From positions 1 to 5,691 of the forward strand of contig CAMAVV010000113.1 of assembly GCA_945861815.1 (NCBI GenBank): a stretch of 5,691 nucleotides of DNA, in the 5' to 3' direction. Below, piece by piece: positions 1-5,691 of the stretch (positions are counted from its first letter, which is position 1; each line of letters opens with the position of its first letter). The notes under the pieces were generated by a model. The model saw only the letters and a program-made list of their open reading frames with translations. It was not told the DNA's origin and did no database searches. Position numbers and translations under genes: made by a program. The DNA comes from Thermoflexus hugenholtzii JAD2. GTDB taxonomy: Bacteria > Chloroflexota > Dehalococcoidia > SHYB01.

Positions 1-727
1 AGACGCCATGGACTGGGATAAACTCGTCGCGGTTCTCGCGCTTCTGAGGGATGGAGCCATTGACGGCGTACTGGAGAAAGGCGTCGGGGATGGCGTTGAA
101 GGTCACTTCAGCTTGCGACACATCGAAGTAGGCGCCTTCGCCCGTTTCTTGACGCCGGGCCAGCCCCGCGAGGGTGAGGGTAGCGCCATACATCGCAGAG
201 ACGTAGTCGGTGTAGACAAAGGCTGAGTTTGAGGGAGGGCCGCCTTGGTAGCCGCCGAGCATGGCAAATCCCGTCACCGATTCAAGGAGCGGGCCATAGG
301 CGACGTAGTTTTTCGTGGGGCCCGTTGCGCCAAAGCCAGAGAGGGAGACGTGAACGATGCCGGGGTTTGCTTTGCGAAGGACGGCGTAAGGGATGCCCAT
401 GCGCTCCATGGTGCCAGCGGCGAAGTTCTCGATAACGACGTCGCTGATGCCGACGAGCTTGAGCAACTGGGCGCGTCCATCGGGATGCAAGAGGTCCAGG
501 GTCAAACCCAGCTTGTTGCGGTTGACGATGTTGAAGTAGAAGCTGCGGTTGAGGCCACCGACGCCATCGAGCATGGGGAAGTTGTGGCGAAGGTTATCCG
601 GGCGGCGCTCCGTTTCGATCTTGATGACCTGCGCGCCCGCATCGGCAAGGAGCGAGGTGGCGTAGGGCGAGGCGATGGCCGTCCCCAACTCGATGACGCG
701 GAGGTGCGCCAGCGGCATACGGCTCAT
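1..727 (-). CDS. Class III (CaiB/BaiF family) CoA-transferase, catalytic subunit, C-terminus cut by the window edge
   Basis: Not closed within the window: 242 codons are readable from the ATG at 727, against roughly 400 for the family, so the C-terminal part lies left of base 1. The protein should move CoA from an acyl-CoA donor to a carboxylic acid in the cytoplasm. The N-terminal Rossmann-like CoA-binding part is clear: VIELGTAIASPYATSLLADAG followed by a QVIKIE strand (residues 11-38), then NRNKLGLTLDL (69-79), VVIENFAAGTMERMG (97-111) and the SGFGATGP loop (130-137). Residues TDYVSAMYG (173-181), then RRQETGEGAYFDVSQAE (191-207), align with the formyl-CoA transferase segment that carries the catalytic Asp, so D174 is the predicted nucleophile. 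The start is fixed by a perfect Shine-Dalgarno 7 nt upstream and by an ATGA overlap with the preceding CoA-transferase gene, which indicates translational coupling. The family is near certain. The substrate cannot be told. Confidence 0.93.
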   Translation of the reverse strand, partial: MSRMPLAHLRVIELGTAIASPYATSLLADAGAQVIKIETERRPDNLRHNFPMLDGVGGLNRSFYFNIVNRNKLGLTLDLLHPDGRAQLLKLVGISDVVIENFAAGTMERMGIPYAVLRKANPGIVHVSLSGFGATGPTKNYVAYGPLLESVTGFAMLGGYQGGPPSNSAFVYTDYVSAMYGATLTLAGLARRQETGEGAYFDVSQAEVTFNAIPDAFLQYAVNGSIPQKRENRDEFIPVHGV

Positions 728-1956
728 GCGATGACCTCCTGCGCGGCAAGGGTCGTCAACTGGCGACGGGAGAGGCCGAGAGTGGACATGAGCACTTCGC
801 TGGTGTGCTGGCCCAGGCGGGGCGATGGCCTTGGCGTCTGCCACGGCAGGCCGGGCGTGAGGTAGGGAGGCCGCAGGTAGGCCATCTCGCCAGTGGTGGG
901 ATGTTTGCCTTTGCGGTAGATGCGCCTGGAGACGAACTGGGGGTCGGTGAGGGACCTATCGATGGTGCGCGCCGGGCCGATAGGAAGATCGCTGGCTTGG
1001 GCCTTCACATAAAAGTCCTCGTTTGACTGCTCCAGGAGCCAGGGCTGCATGAGGGCGGCAACGTCCTCTTTGTACTGCGCTCTGGTGCGCCGGTCTTTGA
1101 AGATCGGTTCCTTGGCCCACTCGGGGTCGCCCATGAGCTTCATCAGGCGGCTCCAGTGGGCGTCCTGGACGAGGAAGATGCTGGTCCAGCCGTCCTTCAC
1201 CTTGTAGAAGTCGAAGGGGCCTATGCCGTAGATGCGCTCGTTGCGCGGCTCCACGATGCCATCGAAGGAGAAGCGGTTGGTGGGCGTGGACTGCGTCGGC
1301 ATGACGGCCTCGGCCTCGGAGATATCGACGTGCCTGCCTTGGCCATCGACCTTGCGCGAGAGGATAGCCGTGAGAGCGCCCATCGCTGCTGCAAGGCCGC
1401 CCATCACAGCGGCAGGACGCCCAGGGAGCGACAGCGGCGGGGCGTCAAGGGAGTCAACGTGCTGAGGGGTGTACCAGCTTGCGCCGGTCATATGGAGCGC
1501 CGTGGAGGGATAGGCCTTCCTGTTGCGATAGGGGCCTGTCTGGCCGAAGGGTGTGACCGATGTGACGACGAGGCGAGGGAAGTCAGCGTGGAGCGCGGCA
1601 AAGGTCATGCCGAGGGCTTCAAGCTCTGCCGACTGGCGGCTATGGAGAAAGATGTCAGCCTTGGCGAGAAGGCCCTTGAGGAGCTTGCGGCCAGTCGCTG
1701 TTTCGAGGTTAAGGGCGATGCTGCGCTTGTTGGCGTTGAGCCAGGCGAACATGAGGCTGGTATCGCGAGAGCTTGCGGAGGGAGGCGGGCGCTTGGCGAA
1801 GGGCGGCATGCCGCGCGCAGGGTCGCCGCCAGGCAGGGCTTCGACCTTGATGACGTCTGCGCCAAGGTCAGCGAGGAGCTTCCCTGCAAAGGGCGCGGAA
1901 TAGACGTCGCCCAGCTCAACGACGACGGTTCCTGAGAGGAAAGGGCGGTTCTTCAT
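724..1956 (-). CDS. Class III (CaiB/BaiF family) CoA-transferase homologue lacking the catalytic Asp
   Basis: Encodes 410 aa, the normal full length for the family. N-terminal CoA-binding signatures are present: VVVELGDVYSAPFAGKLLADLG then ADVIKVE (residues 11-39), NANKRSIALNLET (74-86), and SVTPFGQTGPYRN (133-145), equivalent to the usual S-x-x-G-x-x-GP loop. The segment SRKVDGQGRHVDISEAEA (200-217) matches the conserved R-x-x-T-G-x-G-Q-x-VD-x-S region. Counting back from it, the position normally held by the catalytic Asp is A183 (within LPGRPAAVMGG), and no Asp lies nearby. The C-terminal part has the usual swapped-domain features (PFDFYKVKDGW, 247-257; LPIGPARTIDRSLTDPQF, 324-341). It overlaps the next CoA-transferase gene by 4 nt, and that neighbour keeps the Asp. 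This gene is therefore probably the non-catalytic partner of a heteromeric enzyme. The ATG at 1956 has only a weak AGG-type site upstream. Confidence 0.93.
   Translation of the reverse strand: MKNRPFLSGTVVVELGDVYSAPFAGKLLADLGADVIKVEALPGGDPARGMPPFAKRPPPSASSRDTSLMFAWLNANKRSIALNLETATGRKLLKGLLAKADIFLHSRQSAELEALGMTFAALHADFPRLVVTSVTPFGQTGPYRNRKAYPSTALHMTGASWYTPQHVDSLDAPPLSLPGRPAAVMGGLAAAMGALTAILSRKVDGQGRHVDISEAEAVMPTQSTPTNRFSFDGIVEPRNERIYGIGPFDFYKVKDGWTSIFLVQDAHWSRLMKLMGDPEWAKEPIFKDRRTRAQYKEDVAALMQPWLLEQSNEDFYVKAQASDLPIGPARTIDRSLTDPQFVSRRIYRKGKHPTTGEMAYLRPPYLTPGLPWQTPRPSPRLGQHTSEVLMSTLGLSRRQLTTLAAQEVIA
735..740 (-). promoter_or_regulatory. Strong ribosome binding site inside the end of the upstream CoA-transferase gene
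   Basis: On the minus strand the sequence reads AGGAGG, a perfect anti-16S match, 7 nt before the ATG at 727-725. It lies within the last codons of the upstream CoA-transferase gene. Together with the ATGA stop/start overlap it fixes the start of the second gene and implies that both subunits come from one transcript. Confidence 0.85.
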
Positions 1957-1975
1957 CGCCGCCTATCTTAGCTGG

Positions 1976-2005
1976 TTGCAACAGGCCAGGCGATAACGCG
2001 ATACT
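1976..2005 (+). promoter_or_regulatory. Possible sigma70-type promoter before the small plus-strand remnant
   Basis: TTGCAA at 1976-1981 and GATACT at 2000-2005 are separated by 18 bp, and each matches its consensus at 4 of 6 positions. A transcript starting near 2012 would have a leader of about 35 nt before the ATG at 2046. This is a weak match by eye, supported only by its sensible placement ahead of a good ribosome binding site. Confidence 0.22.
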
Positions 2006-2035
2006 GCACCAGGTTACGCACGCGAGTTACAGCTT

Positions 2036-2040
2036 GGAGG
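2036..2040 (+). promoter_or_regulatory. Ribosome binding site of the SnoaL-like remnant
   Basis: GGAGG ends 5 nt before the ATG at 2046. Good strength and spacing suggest the short frame downstream is the true beginning of a formerly translated gene rather than a random ORF. Confidence 0.55.
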
Positions 2041-2045
2041 CGTTC

Positions 2046-2123
2046 ATGTCTGTCAGCCAAAATAAAAAGCTTGTGCGACGGCTATTTGATGAGGCAATTG
2101 TCTTGAACGAAGCGCGAAACTAG
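2046..2123 (+). pseudogene. Truncated 5' remnant of a probable SnoaL-like / ester-cyclase (NTF2-fold) gene
   Basis: A 25-codon frame runs from an ATG with a well-placed GGAGG to TAG. It begins MSVSQNKKLVRRLFDEAI. This closely resembles the typical first helix of SnoaL-like polyketide-cyclase/ester-cyclase proteins, which commonly start with a pattern like M-S-x-E-x-N-K-x-L-V-R-R-F-x-E-E. Family members are usually about 130-150 aa, so only the first helix remains. The resemblance stops after about 18 residues, and the TAG falls 1 bp before the convergent plsY stop codon. The simplest reading is that a deletion or rearrangement removed the rest of the gene and brought in plsY. The alternative is a genuine 25-aa peptide. 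The identification comes from remembered family pattern over a very short stretch, so it is moderately uncertain. Confidence 0.5.
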
Positions 2124-2124
2124 C

Positions 2125-2766
2125 TTAGCTGCGCCTCACCGAGGCTGGCGAAGAGGCTTCGACGATCTTCGCGCGGACAACGAGGGCGACGCACATCAGG
2201 GAGATCGCCAGGATGACCTGCCACTCGACATCGATCAGGGCAGCCACAGTGATGAAAATGATGAGGCCAGCGCCGACGCCCCAGCCAGTATTCTTCTTGA
2301 TGATGATGTAGGGGAGCCCAACCGCGAGGCCAGCCAGCCAGGAGATGGGCGAGGCGGCCAGGGCGATGCCGACGATGGTCGCTAGGCCGGCGCCGCCGCG
2401 GAAGCGCAGGAAGGGCGAGTGCAGATGGCCAATAATGGCAGCCACACCCGCAAGAATCTCAAGGCTCGGCGAGAGGCCCAGCCAGTAGGCGACGAGGAGC
2501 GACAGCGCGCCTTTCCCGGCATCGAGCAGGAGCGCCAGGATGCCCAACGGTTTGCTGACCTTGCGGAAAAGGTTGGCAGATCCAGGGTTGCCTGTGCCGA
2601 CTTTTCGAATGTCCACGCCTTTGGCACGGGCGAGCCAGTAGGCGAAGGGGAGACTGCCGAGGAGGTAACCGATAGCAATCGAAAGAGCCAATGCTGCGCC
2701 GGTATTCAATCCATCACGCCCCAGAAGTAAAGTTGAGAGAGGGAGAGCGGCAGCGCACTCGCTCAC
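2125..2766 (-). CDS. plsY: PlsY-family acyl-phosphate:glycerol-3-phosphate acyltransferase (divergent)
   Basis: Encodes 213 aa, close to the usual 190-215. PlsY transfers an acyl group from acyl-phosphate to glycerol-3-phosphate in the cytoplasmic membrane, the first step of phosphatidic acid synthesis. Visible family motifs are GSLPFAYWLA (residues 37-46) with GVDIRKVGTGNPGSANLFR (50-68), DAGKG (82-86), and GHLHSPFLRFRGGAGLAT (113-130). Hydrophobic segments near 24-46, 74-97, 101-115, 130-156, 162-180 and 184-198 fit a multi-pass membrane protein. Several usually conserved residues are absent: the GGKG lysine is A126, and the C-terminal R-H-x-x-N-I motif is not found after residue 190. It may be a divergent paralogue or have altered activity. 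The frame opens with GTG at 2766, which has only a weak upstream site. An internal TTG at 2709 would give an N-terminus closer to the family norm. It is divergent from valS. Confidence 0.85.
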   Translation of the reverse strand: MSECAAALPLSTLLLGRDGLNTGAALALSIAIGYLLGSLPFAYWLARAKGVDIRKVGTGNPGSANLFRKVSKPLGILALLLDAGKGALSLLVAYWLGLSPSLEILAGVAAIIGHLHSPFLRFRGGAGLATIVGIALAASPISWLAGLAVGLPYIIIKKNTGWGVGAGLIIFITVAALIDVEWQVILAISLMCVALVVRAKIVEASSPASVRRS

Positions 2767-2795
2767 TACTGCTCAGTGTCCATAGGATACAATAA

Positions 2796-2812
2796 ATGAC
2801 GCAATTCGTCAT
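2796..2812. repeat. Small inverted repeat in the plsY-valS divergent spacer
   Basis: ATGACG (2796-2801) and CGTCAT (2807-2812) form a perfect 6-bp inverted repeat with a 5-nt spacer. It sits between two divergent genes, just downstream of a -10-like TACAAT (2788-2793) and 10 nt before the valS ribosome binding site. It could be an operator or a short leader hairpin. It could also be chance. Confidence 0.3.
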
Positions 2813-2822
2813 CCCCTTCCGT

Positions 2823-2826
2823 GGAG
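2823..2826 (+). promoter_or_regulatory. Ribosome binding site that decides the valS start
   Basis: GGAG lies 9 nt before the ATG at 2836. The reading frame also opens at an upstream GTG (2821), but that GTG overlaps this site and has no purine-rich stretch before it, only a pyrimidine-rich ATCCCCTTCC. The ATG at 2836 is therefore preferred. Confidence 0.7.
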
Positions 2827-2835
2827 CGCGGCCAA

Positions 2836-5526
2836 ATGACGCAGTCGAAAGAGCAGCCTAACCCCATTTCCAAGGTCTACGAGCCGCAGAAGGTGGAAGA
2901 GCGGCTCTACAAGACGTGGATGGAGAAGGGCTACTTCAAGCCCAAGATAGACAAGGCAAAGAAGCCCTTCACAATCATCATGCCGCCGCCCAACTGCACC
3001 GGCGAGCTGCATGTGGGCCATGCGCTGACTGCAAGCATCCAGGATGCGCTGATCAGGTGGCATCGCATGAAGGGCGACCCCTCGCTGTGGCTACCCGGCA
3101 CCGACCACGCCGGCATCGCCACGCAAGTTGTCGTTGACAGGCAACTGGCGAAGGAAGGCCTGGACCGCGCCAAGCTGGGGCGCGAGAAGTACCTGGAGCG
3201 CGTGTGGGAGTGGGTGCAGAAGTCAAAGAGGCGCATCGGCGAGCAGCACCAGCGCCTTGGCGCATCGTGCGACTGGTCGCGGGAGCAGTTCACGATGGAT
3301 GAGGCACCAACGAAGGCGGTGCGGAAGACCTTCGTTGACCTCTACAACAAGGGCCTCATCTACCAAGGCGAGCGCATCATCAACTGGGACCCGATATCCA
3401 AGACGGCTCTTTCAGACCTGGAAGTAGAGCACAAAGATGTCCAGGGAAGCCTGTGGCACTTCAAGTATCCCTTGGCCGATGGCTCCGGCCATGTGGTCGT
3501 CGCCACCACGCGCCCGGAGACGTACCTTGGCGATACAGCCGTCGCCGTTCACCCTGAGGACCCGCGCTATAAGAAGCTCATCGGCAAAAAGGTCAAACTG
3601 CCCATCATCGGGCGCGAGATACCCATCGTGGGAGACGACGCGGTGAGCCAGGAGTTCGGCACCGGCGCGGTGAAGGTGACGCCTGCCCATGACCCGACGG
3701 ACTTCGATATCGGCACGCGCCACAAACTGCCATTTATCAATGTGATGCACGCCGACGCGACGATCAATGAGCATGGCGGGCCGTTCAAGGGCCAGGATAG
3801 ATTCACGGCACGGAAGAACATCGTCGCCGAATTCGAAAAGATGGGCTTGCTCGAAAAAATCGAGAAGCACAACCATGCCGTGGGCCATAGCCAGCGCACC
3901 GGCGTGCCCGTGGAACCGATCGTCAGCACGCAGTGGTTCGTGAAGGTCGGCAATCATGAGGAGGCGGACTCCATCGCCGGACGCGCGCATAAGGCGGTAG
4001 CCAGCGGCGAGATCAAGGTGGTCCCGGAGCGCTTCACCAAGGTCTACCTCAACTGGATGGAGAATATCCGCGACTGGTGCATCAGCCGCCAACTCTGGTG
4101 GGGCCACCGCATCCCGGTCTGGTACTGCGACGACTGCAAGCACAAGACGGTGGCAACGGAGGACCCGAAGGCGTGCGAGGAGTGCGGCTCGAAGAATATC
4201 CACCAGGACAACGACGTACTGGACACCTGGTTCAGCTCCGCCCTGTGGCCCCACTCAACGCTGGGCTGGCCGGAGCAGAAAGATGACCTGAAGTATTTCT
4301 ACCCGACGGCGGTGATGGAGACGGGCTACGACATCCTCTTTTTCTGGGTGGCCCGCATGATCATGATGGGTATCCAGAACACCGGGGAGATTCCCTTCCG
4401 CACCGTTTATCTTCATGGCCTTATCCGAGACGAACATGGCGAGAAGATGAGCAAGGTGAAGGGAAACGTCGTCAACCCCTTGGATATCATCGACCAGTAC
4501 GGCACCGACGCCCTGCGTTTCGCGCTGACCACAGGCACTTCGCCTGGGAACGACGCGCGCCTGACGACGACGAAGCTGGAGAACAGCCGCAACTTCGCGA
4601 ACAAGCTGTGGAACGCCGCCCGCTTCGTGATGAGCTCGATAGACCAGGCAGATGGCAAGGTGGGGCCCATCAGCACAGACTTGCCGCTTGAGGACCGTTG
4701 GATACTGAGCCGCCTCAACCGGACAACGGCCAAGGTTAACCAGCTGATGGAAGAGTTCCAACTTGGCGAGGCCCAGCGGGAGATATACGACTTCCTCTGG
4801 AGCGAGTATGCCGATTGGTATATCGAGTTCTCTAAGACGCGCCTGAAGGGGCCGAAGGCGCAGTCGCCCTTGCCTGTGCTTGCCCACGCGCTGGAGCAGA
4901 CGCTGCGCCTGCTGCACCCGTTCATGCCCTTTGTGACCGAGGAGATATGGCAGACATTGGTCACACGCATGCCCGCCGATAGGTCGCGGCCGGAATCCAT
5001 CGTCATCGCGCCCTACCCGACAGCTAACGCTTTCCTCGTCGATGACGACGCTGAGCAGGATGTGCGCATCCTGATGGACGTGATCACCGCCATCCGCAAC
5101 GCCCGCGCCGAAATGAAGCTCGACCCGATGAAGCAGGTGGAGGCGATCATAGACGCAGCCTCCCACAAGTCAGTGGTCGAGGCGCATAAAGAGGCCGTCG
5201 CCACGCTGGCGCGGGCCAACCCCGTGCGCATCTTCGGCGATGGCCACGCCGCGCCGACGCCGGAGGGAGCGCGTGTCACAGTGCTGGGCGCTGTGCGCGT
5301 TATCATCCCCACGGCGGGGCTGGTGGACGCAGGCGCAGAGAAGCAAAAGCTGGAGAAAGAGATGGCGGGCCTAGCCGACGCAACCGAGAAGCTGGCGGCG
5401 CGCCTTGGCAGCGAGGCCTTCACTTCAAAGGCGCCTGCGGTGGTGGTGGAGAAGGAGAAGGCGCGCCTTGCGGAGTACGTCGAAAAGCTGGCGAAGATGC
5501 GGGAGCGGATGCGGGAACTGGGGTAA
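2836..5526 (+). CDS. valS: Valyl-tRNA synthetase (ValRS)
   Basis: Encodes 896 aa from the ATG at 2836, full length for a class Ia ValRS, which charges tRNA-Val with valine using ATP in the cytoplasm. In that numbering, PPPNCTGELHVGHAL contains the HIGH-type motif HVGH (59-62). The CP1 editing domain is recognisable from TTRPET (224-229), GTGAVKVTPAHDPTDFD (275-291) and the return to the catalytic core at QWFVKV (366-371). Cysteines 431, 434, 447 and 450 (CDDC...CEEC) form a zinc ribbon, followed by DNDVLDTWFSSALWPHSTLGWP (458-479). The KMSKS loop reads KMSKV (537-541) before KGNVVNP. The anticodon-binding helical domain follows (about 610-730). The C-terminus (about 835-894), rich in Lys, Glu and Leu, is the usual ValRS coiled-coil tRNA-binding arm. 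No T-box-like leader fits, because the spacer to plsY is only about 70 bp. The gene looks intact and functional. An upstream GTG at 2821 would add five residues. Confidence 0.97.
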   Translation: MTQSKEQPNPISKVYEPQKVEERLYKTWMEKGYFKPKIDKAKKPFTIIMPPPNCTGELHVGHALTASIQDALIRWHRMKGDPSLWLPGTDHAGIATQVVVDRQLAKEGLDRAKLGREKYLERVWEWVQKSKRRIGEQHQRLGASCDWSREQFTMDEAPTKAVRKTFVDLYNKGLIYQGERIINWDPISKTALSDLEVEHKDVQGSLWHFKYPLADGSGHVVVATTRPETYLGDTAVAVHPEDPRYKKLIGKKVKLPIIGREIPIVGDDAVSQEFGTGAVKVTPAHDPTDFDIGTRHKLPFINVMHADATINEHGGPFKGQDRFTARKNIVAEFEKMGLLEKIEKHNHAVGHSQRTGVPVEPIVSTQWFVKVGNHEEADSIAGRAHKAVASGEIKVVPERFTKVYLNWMENIRDWCISRQLWWGHRIPVWYCDDCKHKTVATEDPKACEECGSKNIHQDNDVLDTWFSSALWPHSTLGWPEQKDDLKYFYPTAVMETGYDILFFWVARMIMMGIQNTGEIPFRTVYLHGLIRDEHGEKMSKVKGNVVNPLDIIDQYGTDALRFALTTGTSPGNDARLTTTKLENSRNFANKLWNAARFVMSSIDQADGKVGPISTDLPLEDRWILSRLNRTTAKVNQLMEEFQLGEAQREIYDFLWSEYADWYIEFSKTRLKGPKAQSPLPVLAHALEQTLRLLHPFMPFVTEEIWQTLVTRMPADRSRPESIVIAPYPTANAFLVDDDAEQDVRILMDVITAIRNARAEMKLDPMKQVEAIIDAASHKSVVEAHKEAVATLARANPVRIFGDGHAAPTPEGARVTVLGAVRVIIPTAGLVDAGAEKQKLEKEMAGLADATEKLAARLGSEAFTSKAPAVVVEKEKARLAEYVEKLAKMRERMRELG

Positions 5527-5636
5527 CGAAACCGCCAGCGCAACCGTCATCGTCTTACTTATTATTGGTAGACGGCAGCATCAAGGCTAATTGTTAGTGA
5601 TTTCGGCTGGATACCGTCACGTACGCCAAGGAAGAT
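5527..5636 (+). other. Non-coding 3' region between valS and its terminator
   Basis: A 110-bp stretch, more AT-rich than valS, with no recognisable gene, tRNA or strong repeat. The minus strand is open across it from the window edge to a double stop (TAA TAA, 5559-5564), but that frame would run through the terminator hairpin and matches nothing I recognise. Confidence 0.5.
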
Positions 5637-5675
5637 AAAGAGGCCCTTCCCCGTTAGCTGGGGAAGGGCCTCTTT
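5637..5675 (+). terminator. Perfect 16-bp stem-loop terminator, probably bidirectional
   Basis: AAAGAGGCCCTTCCCC (5637-5652) pairs without mismatch with its reverse complement at 5660-5675 around a 7-nt loop (5653-5659). The GC-rich stem is flanked by A on one side and T on the other, as in intrinsic terminators. It is the first good hairpin after valS, 110 bp past the stop. The T-tract is short on the plus strand (TTTGCTAT) and better on the minus strand (TTTATCTT). It may therefore also terminate a convergent minus-strand gene lying beyond the window. Confidence 0.85.
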
Positions 5676-5691
5676 GCTATCGCGGTGATGA

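Larger units (their letters stand above)
1957..2124. other. Intergenic region between plsY and the CoA-transferase pair, containing a gene remnant
   Basis: A 168-bp gap between minus-strand genes. It holds no obvious hairpin terminator for plsY, so plsY and the CoA-transferases could share a transcript, but no clear minus-strand promoter was found to decide this. Its right half is occupied by a plus-strand 25-codon remnant with its own ribosome binding site. An 8-bp direct repeat, CTTAGCTG, occurs at 1967-1974 and 2124-2131, roughly bracketing the gap. A repeat of that length could be chance. Confidence 0.6.

Noticed and set aside
245..865. Plus-strand open frame of about 200 codons opposite the CoA-transferase genes
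   Set aside because: It spans the junction of two clear minus-strand genes, its translation has no recognisable family pattern, and such antisense frames are common in GC-rich coding DNA.
1156..1935. Plus-strand open frame of 259 codons
   Set aside because: It lies wholly antisense to the full-length CoA-transferase, whose conserved motifs span the same region. No good ribosome binding site or known domain is seen.
1957..1985. TAAGAT as a -10 element for the CoA-transferase genes on the minus strand
   Set aside because: It sits only about 7 nt before the ATG, which would give an almost leaderless transcript, and no -35-like hexamer lies at the right distance.
2763..2793. Full sigma70 promoter for valS using TACAAT at 2788-2793
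   Set aside because: The -10 is plausible, but the sequence at 16-18 bp upstream (around ACTACT) does not resemble a -35, so a complete promoter is not claimed.
2767..2835. T-box riboswitch ahead of valS
   Set aside because: The spacer is far too short for a T-box leader, and no specifier stem or T-box sequence is visible.
3412..5166. Two long minus-strand open frames (280 and 303 codons) opposite valS
   Set aside because: They are mirror frames of valS, whose motifs are continuous on the plus strand. Their translations are rich in His, Arg, Val and Leu, typical of antisense frames in GC-rich genes.
5562..5690. Minus-strand frame open to the window edge, ending in a double TAA
   Set aside because: It could be the tail of a convergent gene, but it would have to read through the strong terminator hairpin. 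It is only 43 codons and resembles nothing I know, so the terminator reading is preferred.

Overview
The window reads as ordinary chromosomal sequence from a moderately GC-rich bacterium. Tandem class III (CaiB/BaiF-type) CoA-transferases, a divergent PlsY-like acyltransferase and a zinc-ribbon ValRS would fit a Chloroflexota (Dehalococcoidia/SAR202-like) genome. That placement is an inference from gene style only, because no phylogenetic marker was compared. There are no phage, insertion-sequence, CRISPR or RNA genes.

Layout. On the minus strand, reading leftward from about 2766, come a PlsY-family membrane acyltransferase (2125-2766), a 168-bp gap, and two class III CoA-transferase genes. 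The first CoA-transferase gene (724-1956) overlaps the second (727 to beyond base 1) by an ATGA, and a perfect AGGAGG precedes the second start. On the plus strand is valS (2836-5526), divergent from plsY across a short spacer. A perfect 16-bp stem-loop terminator (5637-5675) follows it after 110 bp of apparently non-coding sequence.

How the genes work together. The two CoA-transferases are translationally coupled and are probably the two subunits of one enzyme. The downstream one keeps the expected catalytic Asp (D174), while the upstream one has Ala at the aligned position (A183). Their substrate cannot be read from the sequence. PlsY (phospholipid synthesis) and ValRS (tRNA charging) are housekeeping functions with no evident link to the CoA-transferases.

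Points that stand out: the Asp/Ala split in the CoA-transferase pair; a 25-codon plus-strand remnant with a strong ribosome binding site at 2046-2123 that looks like the start of a SnoaL-like (NTF2-fold) gene cut off at the plsY end; a PlsY lacking several residues normally conserved; and a small inverted repeat between plsY and valS. I found no convincing new multi-gene system. The CoA-transferase pair is the most interesting element.
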